Shown: positions 24,908 through 35,089, counted from the first letter of the stretch. The stretch is DNA of 64,000 nucleotides from Pseudanabaena biceps (GCA_013361095.1 JAATWA010000004.1:62001-126000); one strand, 5' to 3'. Numbers and translations: made by a program. The notes: generated by a model not told the origin, from the sequence alone.

Positions 24908-27641
24908 TCAGAAAAGATATAAACACTTTGAGAAAGAGCTTGCCGTGGAATGTCTGCTCAAGTTTGAGCTACGCGGTCGCACCGTCAGTTGCTTTGTGCT
25001 TAAGCAAGGTCAATCATCTCTTGAATCATTGCAGTTTGTATTTGGTTGGGAGTCTAAGGGGATTCACACCACCCTCTCAACTGATCAGGAAGAATCCCTA
25101 TTTGAGGCGATTCAATCAGGTTTGAAAGATATTCCCGATGGTGAAAAGCTGACGGTACATTTTGGTTCGGTTAGCTCCGACAGCGATCGCCAACAGCAAC
25201 TCCAAGAACTCTACGAACAAGCCGATACGCCGCAACTCAAGTTTCTGGTAATGGGTGAAAAGCAAAGGGTGCAGGAGTTAGCCAAATCAGGACTACGCAA
25301 GCCCAAATTCCTGAGACTTTATGCCACCTATACCCTGCGTGGTTCGACGGCTGGAGGTAATGATGTCCTTGAAAAAGCACTGGCTTGGATACAGAAGCTA
25401 TCGCAGCAACTAATGGGTCAGGAAAAGGAAATTGAGCATGAGCGTCATGAAATTGCTTTTGCCAAAGCCTTCACTGATGGCTTCTTGAACTGGGAACAGA
25501 TTCTAGTCAATCGCATGGGTTTAGACCTGCGACCCTTGACTGGGCATGAACTGTGGGAACACCTCTGGCGGCAATTTAATAGCAGTGAAGCACCACCGAT
25601 TCCGCAATTGCTGGTGATGTCAGATCGGGGTGTGGAGGAGCGAGTCACGACTCAAGTGCATCTGAAAACACTATTGCTAGAGCGACCTGATTCGATTCCC
25701 TTTGCCGATAATGGTTTTGTGCATTTGAAGGGTGAATATATTGGCGTACTCACCTTCATGGACAAACCAGGTGGCTGGGTATCCAAGGGTAAGCAGATGC
25801 GCTATCTCTGGGAAGCGATCGCCCGCGACTCTGTATCAAACACCGAAGTATTCTGTCAATTCACAAGAGCCAATGAAACGATTGTCAAAGCGAATATGCA
25901 ACGGGTGACTAAGCAAAGCATTGTCTCGCAAGAGCAATCTGCTTCCTTGAATAACATCAATGTCAATGCGTCACTAAAACAGCAAAAAGCAGTCAAAGCT
26001 CAAGAAGCACTCTATGAAGGCGCGATGCCCATTAACGTGGCTGTGGCGGTATTGATTCGTCGTCCTAACTTGATTGCTCTTGATGATGCCTGTCGCTATT
26101 TTTGCAGTTGCTTTCAGCGTCCTGCATGGGTCGAGCGCGAAACTGAGTATGCGTGGCTAATGTGGAAACAAACCTTACCCGTGACCGTGGGTAATCTACT
26201 GGCTCAACCCTTCCCGCGTCGTCACGTTTATTTATCCGATGAAGCAGTTGCTTTTACGGGTTGTGTGATGCCCAGATCTGTCGATGAGACGGGCTTTGAA
26301 CTGATTACGGAAGAAGGTGGGATGCCTTTATATATCGATGTGCGAAAGCATCGCAATATCGGTATTTTTGCGACTACTCGTGCGGGTAAGTCGGTATTGG
26401 TATCGGCGATTTTGTCCCAAGCTCTCTGCCATAATCAGCAAATTGTGGCGCTAGATTTCCCAAAGCCTGATGGGACGAGTACGTTTACGGACTACACCCA
26501 TTTCATCGGTGAACTGGGAGCCTATTTTGACATTAGTAAAGAGTCATCGAATTTGCTTGAATTGCCAGATTTGCGTGCTTTCGATACTGAGCAAGCAGAA
26601 GAACGGTTGCGGGATTTCAAGTCTTTTGTGGAATCAGCGCTGATGACAATGGTGTTCGGGGCAAGTCAGCATGACCTGTCCTCATCAGAAAGGCAACTGC
26701 GGCAGTTAATCAGGGCTTTGTTAGTGCCTGTGGTTAATAGCTTCTTTGATGATCCGCAAATCAAAGCCAGATACGATCGGGCGATCACTGATGGATTTGG
26801 TACTGAGGCATGGGGCAATATGCCCACCCTGTCGGACTTTTTGGATTACTTTTTGACGGTCGGTAAAGCGGATATTACATCCGATGTTGCTAATAGCGAA
26901 CAGCTAGATCAAGCCACCAATCAAATTGTGATTCAGCTGCGATTCTGGCTTAATTCCAGAATTGGTCGCGCTATTTCCCGTCCATCGACTTTTCGCAGTG
27001 ATGCAAGACTATTGGTGTTTGCCCTACGAAACCTATCGGAAGCAGAGGATGCGGCAATCTTGGCTTTATCGGCATATTCGGCAGCCCTGAGACGTGCTTT
27101 ATCATCCCCAGCCAGCATTTTGTTTATTGATGAAGCGCCAATTCTATTTGAATATCCCACCATTTCCGAGATGGTAGCAAGGCTCTGTGCCAATGGAGCC
27201 AAGGCTGGAATCAAGGTAATTATTTCGGCCCAAGACCCTGACACGATCGCTAGATCTCCTTCTGCACCGAAAATCCTGCAAAACCTATCAACTAGATTAA
27301 TTGGTCGCATCCAACCCTCAGCAGTAGATAGTTTTGTGAGCATCCTCAAATATCCCAGAGAGGTAATCGCCCAGAATGCGGAAGAGCGGTTCTTCCCAAA
27401 ACGTGAGGCGATCTATTCGCAATGGTTGCTAGATGATGCGGGTATTTACACATTCGTGCGCTTTTTCCCTAGCTATATCCAACTGGGCGTTGTGGCAAAC
27501 AATCCCGACGAGCAAGAGGCGCGTACCGCTTACATGCTTGCCATGTCAGATCCTTACAAAGGGCTGGCTGCTTTTTCACGCGAGATGGCAAGTGCTTTGA
27601 GGGATGGGCGCAAGCTGAAATTACCCGAACTGGCTGCTTAA
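24894..27641 (+). CDS. VirB4/TraC-like conjugation ATPase
   Basis: The 915-residue ATPase of a type IV secretion system energises pilus assembly and substrate transfer at the inner membrane. The Walker A loop is NIGIFATTRAGKSVLVSAIL (near residue 496). Walker B is ASILFIDEAPILFEYPTI (near residue 740), followed by IKVIISAQDPDTIA, the usual VirB4 motif. The N-terminal half (residues 1-480) is the variable VirB4 domain, including SIVSQEQSASLNNINVNASL near residue 345. A diverged copy of that stretch is found 4 kb downstream (30132-30205). No frame damage is seen. Confidence 0.85.
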   Translation: MQSVSQKRYKHFEKELAVECLLKFELRGRTVSCFVLKQGQSSLESLQFVFGWESKGIHTTLSTDQEESLFEAIQSGLKDIPDGEKLTVHFGSVSSDSDRQQQLQELYEQADTPQLKFLVMGEKQRVQELAKSGLRKPKFLRLYATYTLRGSTAGGNDVLEKALAWIQKLSQQLMGQEKEIEHERHEIAFAKAFTDGFLNWEQILVNRMGLDLRPLTGHELWEHLWRQFNSSEAPPIPQLLVMSDRGVEERVTTQVHLKTLLLERPDSIPFADNGFVHLKGEYIGVLTFMDKPGGWVSKGKQMRYLWEAIARDSVSNTEVFCQFTRANETIVKANMQRVTKQSIVSQEQSASLNNINVNASLKQQKAVKAQEALYEGAMPINVAVAVLIRRPNLIALDDACRYFCSCFQRPAWVERETEYAWLMWKQTLPVTVGNLLAQPFPRRHVYLSDEAVAFTGCVMPRSVDETGFELITEEGGMPLYIDVRKHRNIGIFATTRAGKSVLVSAILSQALCHNQQIVALDFPKPDGTSTFTDYTHFIGELGAYFDISKESSNLLELPDLRAFDTEQAEERLRDFKSFVESALMTMVFGASQHDLSSSERQLRQLIRALLVPVVNSFFDDPQIKARYDRAITDGFGTEAWGNMPTLSDFLDYFLTVGKADITSDVANSEQLDQATNQIVIQLRFWLNSRIGRAISRPSTFRSDARLLVFALRNLSEAEDAAILALSAYSAALRRALSSPASILFIDEAPILFEYPTISEMVARLCANGAKAGIKVIISAQDPDTIARSPSAPKILQNLSTRLIGRIQPSAVDSFVSILKYPREVIAQNAEERFFPKREAIYSQWLLDDAGIYTFVRFFPSYIQLGVVANNPDEQEARTAYMLAMSDPYKGLAAFSREMASALRDGRKLKLPELAA

Positions 27642-27672
27642 TTTTTCACCTCTAGAAACTCTTGACACTGCC

Positions 27673-28637
27673 ATGAACAAACCAAAAACCCGTCAGATTT
27701 CAGTCATCAGCCTCGTAACCTGTTCGCTCTTGCTGCTGAGTCCCCGTCCTGCGAATGCTCAAGTACCATTCCACCTGAACTCACAGGATTAATCCAGCAG
27801 GTCAATCAACTGATTACCTCAATCAACTCTGGTGATTTCTTAAAATCCCAAATGGACAAGCTATTGGGGCAGTATTTACCGCAGGTACAGGCTGCCATTA
27901 CTGAGTCAATCGGACAACTGGGATTACCAGATCCCAGCAAAGCCGAAGCCACCGTCCTGGCCCAGATCGAGGGAGCATTTAACAGTGCGGGGCTAAATGG
28001 CACATCTATCAATCAAGGTGTCGTCACCTCGGCAATTACGAATAGCTCGATCCAAAATGTATTGGGAGAAGACGGGCAAGCACGATTGAAGAAAACCCTA
28101 GAAGATATGCTCGTCAATGCCCAGAACGTGGGACAGCTATCTCTGAATACGGCGACAGGCGCATCTAATAGCACGGTGATCGCTGATGTCTCCCAACAGA
28201 TTGCGGCGAACTCGGTAATCTTTGCTGAAAATTCCTTAGCCCGTTCCCAACAGGTGGATGGCTTGTCGCAGCAGGCGCAAGCTGCCCTATCGACACAGGA
28301 TGTACTCAAGATTGTAGCGCAACAGAATGCAGGTAGTTCGGCAATCCTCGCCAATATCGCCTCCCAGTTTGGCAACAATGCTAATCAGGTCGGTAACGTT
28401 GCCAGTCAACTGGGACAGCTATCGGAGCAGAACTCCCAGGTTGCGGAACAGAATAGCCAACGCGCCCAGATTGATGCTCAACAATTAGCGTTGCAAGTGC
28501 AGCAAACCCAACAGGGAGCGACATCATTACTCAATCTTGACCAGATTAATGCCTCTCTCAAGGGCGATCGCCAAGATCGGCTGATCGAGCGTAACTCCAC
28601 CGTGCAACAACGGATGCCCTATACCTTTCTAAGATAG
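27673..28637 (+). pseudogene. secreted VirB5-like T4SS protein with a frameshift after the signal peptide
   Basis: ATG 27673 starts a classical signal peptide, KTRQISVISLVTCSLLLLSP, ending ANA/Q, but this frame stops at 27792. The next frame joins at about 27762 (STIPPELTGLIQQVNQLITS) and runs to 28637. Together they encode about 320 residues rich in Gln, Asn and Ala with coiled-coil character (QQNSQVAEQNSQRAQIDAQQ), like periplasmic VirB5/TrbJ proteins. One missing base in the GCTCAAGTACC stretch accounts for the shift. A downstream ATG at 27852 could still make a 261-residue product, but without export signal. A sequencing error cannot be excluded. Confidence 0.7.
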
Positions 28638-28648
28638 TGAGATAAATC

Positions 28649-29686
28649 ATGCTGATTGCTCAAGCGATTGTCAACAATTCTGAAGAGGTGTCGCTAGCGG
28701 TACAAGGCTCATGGCAGAACACTTGGGAACTAGCGTTTAATGGCACTCTCTATCAAGCGCTCACCAATCTGGGATTAATCATTGCCGTGGCTTCGCTGTT
28801 GCTATGGATCATCCAATTCACGAAAAACTTGATAGATGACCAAAGCTATCGGCAATTTGGTGAATTAATCTGGCCAATAATCGTGATTGTGCTGCTCACC
28901 AGTGGTGGTCAAAACCTAATTGGACTAACCAATGGGATGCGTACCGTGATTAACAATGCCAATAACTCGGTTTTAGGCGCAATTACTTCAACGGCTCAAC
29001 TAGAGAAAACCCTATCAGCTCTAGCCGATTTCTCGGTCGCCCAAGAGCAAATTATTGCCTACCGTCAGCAATGCAATGGACTGACCAAGAATGAAGAGAT
29101 GCAGGTCTGCTTACAAGAGGTGAATACCAAAGCTCAAGCTCTGCTCGGTAACTACCAATCCAACTACGGTGCGGTGGCTTCGGCATTAATCGGTAAGTTA
29201 CAAAAACAAATCGAGAAGGCGAGTGAAAACCCTCTGGAAGCAGTTACTAATCTATTCCCCGGCACGGTGATTTCAAGGTCAATCATGCTGGCAGCGATCG
29301 AGACTTTTATGGTGGCGATGCAGTCGGCGTTTCAGGCTTTGATTGAGGTCGGTTTTCTGCTCACAGGTTTACTCGGTCCTCTGGCGGTTGGGGCTTCCTT
29401 ACTACCCATCGGCGCAAAGCCTCTCTATGCGTGGATGACAGGATTCTGGTCATTGGGCATGGCTAAGCTGAGCTTGAACATTGTCACGGGACTTGCCGCC
29501 ACCGCGATCGCCGCTTCCGCACAACTGGATACGCTTTCGATTGCCATTGTCCTCGGACTACTTGCGCCAATTCTGGCGCTATCCCTATCGGCGGGTGGTG
29601 GCATGGCAATTTTTAGCGCCATTCTCTCGGCAGCAAGTGCCGCCGCTTCCGCAGGTTTAAATATCGGTCTACGCATCTCTAGGTAA
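28649..29686 (+). CDS. VirB6/TrbL-like polytopic membrane protein
   Basis: 345 residues. An N-terminal hydrophobic segment (LGLIIAVASLLLWIIQF), another near PIIVIVLLTSG, a soluble middle with two cysteines (RQQCNGLTKNEEMQVCL), then four or five helices in the C-terminal half (GFLLTGLLGPLAVGASLL; LSIAIVLGLLAPILALSL) and an Ala-rich tail. Size, topology and position after VirB4 and VirB5 fit VirB6/TrbL, the inner-membrane channel component. It starts 11 bases after the VirB5-like stop. Confidence 0.75.
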   Translation: MLIAQAIVNNSEEVSLAVQGSWQNTWELAFNGTLYQALTNLGLIIAVASLLLWIIQFTKNLIDDQSYRQFGELIWPIIVIVLLTSGGQNLIGLTNGMRTVINNANNSVLGAITSTAQLEKTLSALADFSVAQEQIIAYRQQCNGLTKNEEMQVCLQEVNTKAQALLGNYQSNYGAVASALIGKLQKQIEKASENPLEAVTNLFPGTVISRSIMLAAIETFMVAMQSAFQALIEVGFLLTGLLGPLAVGASLLPIGAKPLYAWMTGFWSLGMAKLSLNIVTGLAATAIAASAQLDTLSIAIVLGLLAPILALSLSAGGGMAIFSAILSAASAAASAGLNIGLRISR

Positions 29687-29691
29687 TTCCC

Positions 29692-30168
29692 ATGAACTCA
29701 TATCCAAATACTGAAGTGAATACTGAACCCAAACCAGATGAAACTAATGCTTTCCATCGCTTTATACCTACTGGTCTATCCCACCGTGGTAAAGCCAAAA
29801 CTCCTAAAGACGTACTGGTGGTATCGATTTTGTTCGGCATACTTGGCTTATCGGCACTCAATAGCTTGGGACTGATGACTCTAATCGGTGCATATGCTTC
29901 CCTTGCATCTCAGAAACCACCAACACTGGTGCAGTTGTCGGACGGAAAAGCGATTACCGCGATCGCTAGTGACAATAAAACTAGATCTCCTGAAGTGGTC
30001 AAGCAGTTTGTTACCCAGCAGATGATGGCACTCATGACATGGACGGGGGAACTGCCTTCTGATGCTAGTCAAAATGGCAAGCCGCTTTTAGATACTGGCG
30101 TGGAAGTTGCTGCGGACAAGGGCTTAAAAAAGAAAATCACAAAGCATTGTCTCACAGGATCAGTCTGA
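29692..30168 (+). pseudogene. VirB8-like protein, C-terminally truncated
   Basis: 158 codons: a proline-rich cytosolic lead, one membrane helix (KDVLVVSILFGILGLSALNS) and the start of a periplasmic domain (VQLSDGKAITAIASDNKTR, VVKQFVTQQMMALMTWTGEL). This is the layout of VirB8. From about codon 145 the reading frame runs into sequence that, in another frame, is a fragment of a virB4 gene. The frame then stops. The missing 60-100 residues would include the rest of the VirB8 fold. It begins five bases after the VirB6-like stop. Confidence 0.6.
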
Positions 30169-30205
30169 TTCCATAAATAACATCAACGTCAATGCGTCAC
30201 TGAAG
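30132..30205 (+). pseudogene. virB4 fragment at a recombination junction
   Basis: Read in the frame of AAATCACAAAGCATTGTC, this stretch encodes QSIVSQDQSDSINNINVNAS. That corresponds to QSIVSQEQSASLNNINVNAS in the virB4 gene at about 25914-25976. DNA identity is high but not complete, so it derives from a second, related virB4. It ends exactly where the endonuclease gene of the cassette stops (30206). Confidence 0.8.
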
Positions 30206-31681
30206 TTATCTTAAATCGTATTCCAAAAATTCTTGCACTAATGGCCAATTGACTTCAAGACCAACTCCAATACGAAAACCATCAACAAATTGAAATTTTC
30301 TTAAAATTGCAAATTCACCTTGAAATGGTAGTCTTTTAGTACCACCTCTGACAGATGATGTATTCATAACACTTAATGTATTAGCTAATTCATCTCTTAC
30401 AAAAAACAAATAAGCAGACTTATCAAATACTTGTTTTTGATTACTATTCATTGTTGTAAATGCTAATTGATCTCTCTTAAATTCTTTCTCAGAGACCTTA
30501 TATATGTAGTGCAAAAAAGCAGCAAATCCACCTTTTTTTAATAAAGAAGTACCTAGAATTAATTTAGCCTTCCCACTAAAGCAATCGTTACCTCTCTCAC
30601 AAGCATCAACAAATTGATACCCTATTTCGCTTGGTTTTCCATATGTATCAATTAAACCCAAATGTTCAAGTCCTGAATCTAAATCTTCTCTATAACTATG
30701 GGCTCTACTATTAACGTTACGAGCAAATTCTTCCCAAGCTTGATTTTCATTTATAGATCCTTGATTTAATTTATCAACTATTTTATTCTTAACTGAATCA
30801 CCTTTTCTACCAAAAAAGAATTTTTTTGGACTCCCATCATATAACTTTAGTTGAGTATAAGCAGGATTTAGAGTATACAAATTTCCATTTTTTTGCCATA
30901 TTGTACTAACATCATTTGTTAGTATATTTTCAAACCAAAAGCATCTCCAAACAACATCGTGAAATAAGCTTCCTGATGCATATGACAAATAATTATATGG
31001 ATCAATATTTGGTTTTATCCTTAACACTGCATCTATTAGTTCTTGTGGTAGTGTCGGAATAAATCCATTAAGTTCTGTAGCATTTTTTTGTTTTGCTATT
31101 TGCAAATATTTCATAAATGCATGTGGCTCTGTGCTTCCCTCTCTGACGTGCGCCCATTGTGTAGAAGATTTTTGTTGCAGCAAAAAGTTTCCTGATACTA
31201 TTTTTTTCTGATTCGATAAACCAACATTTCTCCAACAATTGATTTTACCAAGAAAAGGCGAGGGATTATTAGTATCTGGAAGATCATAAGTAAAAACACC
31301 TACAGATAAATCTGGATTTGTCCTATCTAACACATCAGCAACATATTGACCTGGACTGCTATAAGAATCATAAGCATTAGGAATTATAATTACAGATCCA
31401 GAATACCCTTTATGGATATACGCTTGCGATTGTCCGATAGCCGTCAATATACCGTGTAAACCTTCATTAGTTCTTTTTAACTCTACGGCAATTTCAAATT
31501 TATCAGATTGAACTTCAGTACTAATTCTTCCATCTGGAATAGGCTATTTCCGTCCACTTTCTCTATTTGCAAATACCGAAAAATTACTTTGAACTGGCGA
31601 ACTGAATAGTAAATTTGAATCAGTTCTTATCATTCTTGATACTTCTGCGGTCGCCCAAGAGGCATATAAATCATGACTCAT
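30206..31681 (-). pseudogene. type II restriction endonuclease candidate with in-frame TAG at codon 46
   Basis: The ATG at 31681 overlaps the methyltransferase stop (ATGA). The frame reads MSHDLYASWATAEVSRM...NRESGRK, meets TAG at 31546-31544, and continues without a shift for 445 more codons to 30206. After the stop, DKFEIAVELKRTNEG fits a PD-(D/E)xK core (Asp, then E-x-K). AIGQSQAYIHKGYSGSVIIIP follows, as in several restriction nucleases. The remaining residues are not recognised. An ATG-less restart inside could make a 413-residue protein from 31447, but it would lose the E-x-K. The intact protein would be 491 residues. Close coupling to cytosine methyltransferases supports the assignment. 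Confidence 0.75.
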
Positions 31682-32706
31682 ATATTTTGTAAAATAGTTT
31701 CAACAACATTATCATGAATTTCGGCTTTTTCTAAAAGGCTATACCAAGCAGATGATGGGACTTGATCAGGAAACCAATTATTTTTTTCGGCTTTTCTTAT
31801 ACAGTTGGATAAAATTTCGGCTAACAGTGGAGGAAAGGCATTGCCAACCTGAATACATTGTTCTTGCCTGTTGCCTTGAAAAATAATTTCATCTGGAAAG
31901 GTTTGTATTCTAGCTGCTTCTCTAACCGTTAAAGCTCTATTTAAAAAAGGATGTATTGCAAATGCATTATGACCAGGAACTATGGTTGTAGATGGCTTAT
32001 TTCTATGTAATCGTTTAAATACGTGGCTATAATTTTTAACCTCTTCAGTTCTATAACCACTTTTAAGCTCTGGAGGAAGTTTAGCAATATCTAGTCTGCA
32101 TCCTTCCTCAATATATTTATATCTTTCTACTAGAAGAGGTTTATGATTCATTGGCACATGATTAGGAATTTTTGAATACGAAGATTCTGTAGATAAATCT
32201 GAAATCACTTCTCCAACAGTTCTATAAGCTTTTTGCCAGTCTTTAGGCTCTGGGAAATATTTCTTTTTTGGCCAAGGGATTATGTGACCTGTAGTGTTCC
32301 CAATAATGATTAGCCTTTTACGCAATTGAGGAACCCCATAATCAGCCGCGTTGAGAACTTTAAACTCAGTATTTGAATAGCCTAAGTTTTTAAATTCATT
32401 TATTAATTGATGTAAAAACAGACCATCATCTAAATTGGCTAATCCAGGAACATTTTCTATTAAGAACCAACGTGGTTTTAATTCTTTGACAATTTCCAAA
32501 TATGCATAAACTAATTTGTTTCTTGTGTCAGTGTGGGGATCGTACCCTTTTGTATTTACAAACCTACGTTTACCAAAGACGGAAAATCCTTGACAAGGAG
32601 GACCACCTACAATCACTCCTATTTCTTTATTCTTAAATTTATCAATTATAGAACGCCTAAAACTCTCTTCTCCTAAATCACCTTCTAAATAAGGCAGATT
32701 TGGCAT
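31678..32706 (-). pseudogene. cytosine-C5 DNA methyltransferase, second domain of a split tandem enzyme
   Basis: 342 codons from ATG 32706, with motif IV VIVGGPPCQGFSVFGKRR (catalytic Cys), motif VI FLIENVPGL, motif VIII AADYGVPQLRKRLIII, the target-recognition region and motif IX/X REAARIQTFP...QVGNAFPPLLAEI. Motif I, which binds S-adenosylmethionine, is absent. It is found beyond the insertion sequence at the C-terminus of the neighbouring methyltransferase (FIDLFSGAGGFTIGFSKGGW). Reading upstream of the ATG gives NENVSKTHGFN, which joins that fragment in frame when the IS and one TA are removed. Without motif I this piece is probably inactive. Confidence 0.88.
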
Positions 32707-32743
32707 ATTGAAGCCATGGGTTTTTGAAACATTTTCGTTTATA

Positions 32744-33846
32744 TAGCAATCCTAAATGAGTTGTGAGAAAATGGAGATAGGAAATATATTCCTAGAGGGC
32801 ATGAAAATGACAGAAGAACTGCAAGAATTTATCGAAACAAATCGAGATGCAAGAGAATTAAAGAGAGGTGTATCGGTACAAATGTATCTCGAAGGATATA
32901 AGCATTGGCAGATCAAAGATATTTTGGGAGTGGGTTCGGGATATGTCAGTAAATGGACAAAAATATATGTGGATAAGGGATTAGAAGGATTATTGCTAGG
33001 ATATAAAGGTAAGGTCGGTTATCTGAGCGAAATGCAAAACCAAGCAATAAATGCATGGTTACAGGCTAAGAATTATTGGAACTTAGTAGAATTACAAGAA
33101 TATATTGAGGATGAGTACAACGTAGTATTTGAGTCTAAACAAAGCTATTACGCCATATTTGAGAAAGCTGGAATTAGCTGGAAAAAGACGCAAAAGCATA
33201 ATCCGAAAGGAGACCCCACCATTATTCAAAAAAAAAAGGACGAGATTACAGAATGGCTAGAAAAGCATCGTCCTGAGATCCTTGCTGAGAAGTTAGTTAT
33301 ATTTTTTGCTGATGAATGCCATTTACTATGGGGAGATATTTGTGGATATGTGTGGGGCAAAAAACAAGAACGTATTGAAATACCCATAACTAATGAAAAA
33401 GAGCGACAGACTTATTATGGTGCTGTAAACCTGTATACACAGGAATGTGTAATTCAAGCGGCTAGTGCAGGTAACTCTGAAAGTACTGTAGCTTTTCTGA
33501 AATATTTACAAGACCTGAATGAAAACAACCAGATTGCTGTAATCTGGGACGGCGCTAGTTATCATCGTTCTCAAGAGGTAAAAGATTATCTTGCTCTAAC
33601 CAATCATTCTCTTGACGAGTCAAGTTGGAAAATTACTTGTATACGTTTTGCACCTAACGATCCAAAACAAAATCCGATTGAAGATATTTGGTTACAGGCT
33701 AAGCGATTTATTCGTGAGTTCTACCATTTATGCAAATCTTTTACGGCAGTTAAGTTCTTCTTTGAGTTTATTACGCATCGACAAATCTTTAACTTTCCCA
33801 AACTTTTTACCTATGGCTTTTTCTCACAACTCATTTAGGATTGCTA
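32744..33846. mobile_element. IS630-family insertion sequence splitting the methyltransferase
   Basis: Both ends are the same 28-bp inverted repeat beginning TAGCAATCCTAAATGAGTTG (32744 on; complement to 33846). TA duplicates flank it at 32742-32743 and 33847-33848. Removing the element plus one TA restores GTT GAT ATA AAC GAA AAT, an uninterrupted methyltransferase frame. Length 1103 bp. Confidence 0.93.
32801..33838 (+). CDS. IS630-family transposase
   Basis: An intact DDE transposase of about 345 residues. An N-terminal winged-helix region (GVSVQMYLEGYKHWQIKDIL) precedes the catalytic triad: IFFADECHLLWGD (Asp), AVIWDGASYHRS (Asp) and APNDPKQNPIEDIWLQAK (Glu). I start at ATG 32801 (MKMTEELQEF). 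The frame is open from 32756, inside the left inverted repeat, and ATG 32771 is also possible. The stop lies in the right inverted repeat. The copy may still be active. Confidence 0.9.
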   Translation: MKMTEELQEFIETNRDARELKRGVSVQMYLEGYKHWQIKDILGVGSGYVSKWTKIYVDKGLEGLLLGYKGKVGYLSEMQNQAINAWLQAKNYWNLVELQEYIEDEYNVVFESKQSYYAIFEKAGISWKKTQKHNPKGDPTIIQKKKDEITEWLEKHRPEILAEKLVIFFADECHLLWGDICGYVWGKKQERIEIPITNEKERQTYYGAVNLYTQECVIQAASAGNSESTVAFLKYLQDLNENNQIAVIWDGASYHRSQEVKDYLALTNHSLDESSWKITCIRFAPNDPKQNPIEDIWLQAKRFIREFYHLCKSFTAVKFFFEFITHRQIFNFPKLFTYGFFSQLI

Positions 33847-35089
33847 TATCAACACTCAATAATGGTTTCCATCCTCCTTTGGAAAAGCCAATTGTAAAAC
33901 CACCCGCACCACTAAATAAATCAATAAACCCATCTTTTGTGGATAATTTACTTGTACTATTTAATGGCAATATACTTTCAAGCATTGAAGAATCATCTTC
34001 GATATTAACATTAGTATTAAATTTCTTACTTGTCTTCTTACTGTTACTTTCTAGATATTCTATTACTGATTTACCAATAACCTCTGCCATTAGAGGTGGC
34101 ACAGCATTACCTACTAATATACATTGCTGTCTTCTATCTCCATCAAAAATATGTGAGTCGGGAAATGTCTGCAAACGTGCAGCTTCTCTTGGTGTAAGAC
34201 TTCTATTTAAAGTTGGATGTATCGGAAATGCATTATTACCAGGAACCATAGTAAGTGATGGCTCTTTTCTATGCAATCTTTTATAAGTATTACCAAAATT
34301 AGTTCTTTGTAAATGTAGTGGTAATTCTTCTTTAGGAGGAAGTTTTTCACCTTCTTTTATTAACTTATAACGTTCAACTACAATTTCAGAATGATTTAAT
34401 GCCAAGTGATTTGGGACATCATTTTCATTCAATTTAACTAAATCCATTATAGAATCGGCAACAGTGCAATATGGAGTTTTGCTTTTGGAATTAAGTCCAT
34501 GAGTTGGTTCGGGAAAATTGAAATCGTCATTGATTTTTGAACCAAAGAAGAAAACTCTGTACCTATGCTGAGGTACGCCATAGTCCGCACTATTTAGAAC
34601 TTTATATTTTACGTGATAACCTATTTCCTGAAACTTTTTAATTATATTGTCTTTAAATAGACCGTTATACATTGTTGTCAGTGACTTTACATTCTCAAAT
34701 AAAAAACATTTGGGTTGTAATTCACTAACCACTCTGACAAAGTGATCAAATAGTATATTTCTTGGATCGCTTGAAAGCTTAGAGCCTAAAGTAGAGAATC
34801 CTTGGCAAGGAGGACCACCAAAAATAATATCTGGTTTTACTCCCCCAGCAAGCTTAAGAAGCTCTTTGCTAGAAACTTGACGTATATCTTTCAACAAAAA
34901 AGGTGTATTTGGCCAATTAAGCAAATGTGTAGTTTCTGCTTTGGGTTCTATATCAGTTGCAACGAGTACACTAAATCCTGCTTTTTCCATTCCAATTTGA
35001 AAGCCACCACCTCCACTAAATAAGCTATAGGCGTTGTAGTCTGTCGATTTATTCGTATCTTTTATTTGCATATTTAATTTAGGTTTCAT
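33824..35089 (-). CDS. cytosine-C5 DNA methyltransferase, complete first domain plus start of a second
   Basis: 421 residues. The first about 350 form a full C5-methyltransferase: motif I AYSLFSGGGGFQIGMEKAGF, motif IV IIFGGPPCQGFSTLGSK (catalytic Cys), motif VI CFLFENVKSL, motif VIII SADYGVPQHRYRVFFFG, and motifs IX/X REAARLQTFPDSH and LVGNAVPPLMAEV. After a Ser/Asn-rich linker a second motif I begins (FIDLFSGAGGFTIGFSKGGW) and is cut by the IS630 element, which adds six foreign codons. The restored protein would be about 768 residues with two methyltransferase domains. Two domains usually mean an asymmetric target, one strand each. This first domain looks functional. Confidence 0.9.
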   Translation of the reverse strand: MKPKLNMQIKDTNKSTDYNAYSLFSGGGGFQIGMEKAGFSVLVATDIEPKAETTHLLNWPNTPFLLKDIRQVSSKELLKLAGGVKPDIIFGGPPCQGFSTLGSKLSSDPRNILFDHFVRVVSELQPKCFLFENVKSLTTMYNGLFKDNIIKKFQEIGYHVKYKVLNSADYGVPQHRYRVFFFGSKINDDFNFPEPTHGLNSKSKTPYCTVADSIMDLVKLNENDVPNHLALNHSEIVVERYKLIKEGEKLPPKEELPLHLQRTNFGNTYKRLHRKEPSLTMVPGNNAFPIHPTLNRSLTPREAARLQTFPDSHIFDGDRRQQCILVGNAVPPLMAEVIGKSVIEYLESNSKKTSKKFNTNVNIEDDSSMLESILPLNSTSKLSTKDGFIDLFSGAGGFTIGFSKGGWKPLLSVDIAILNEL

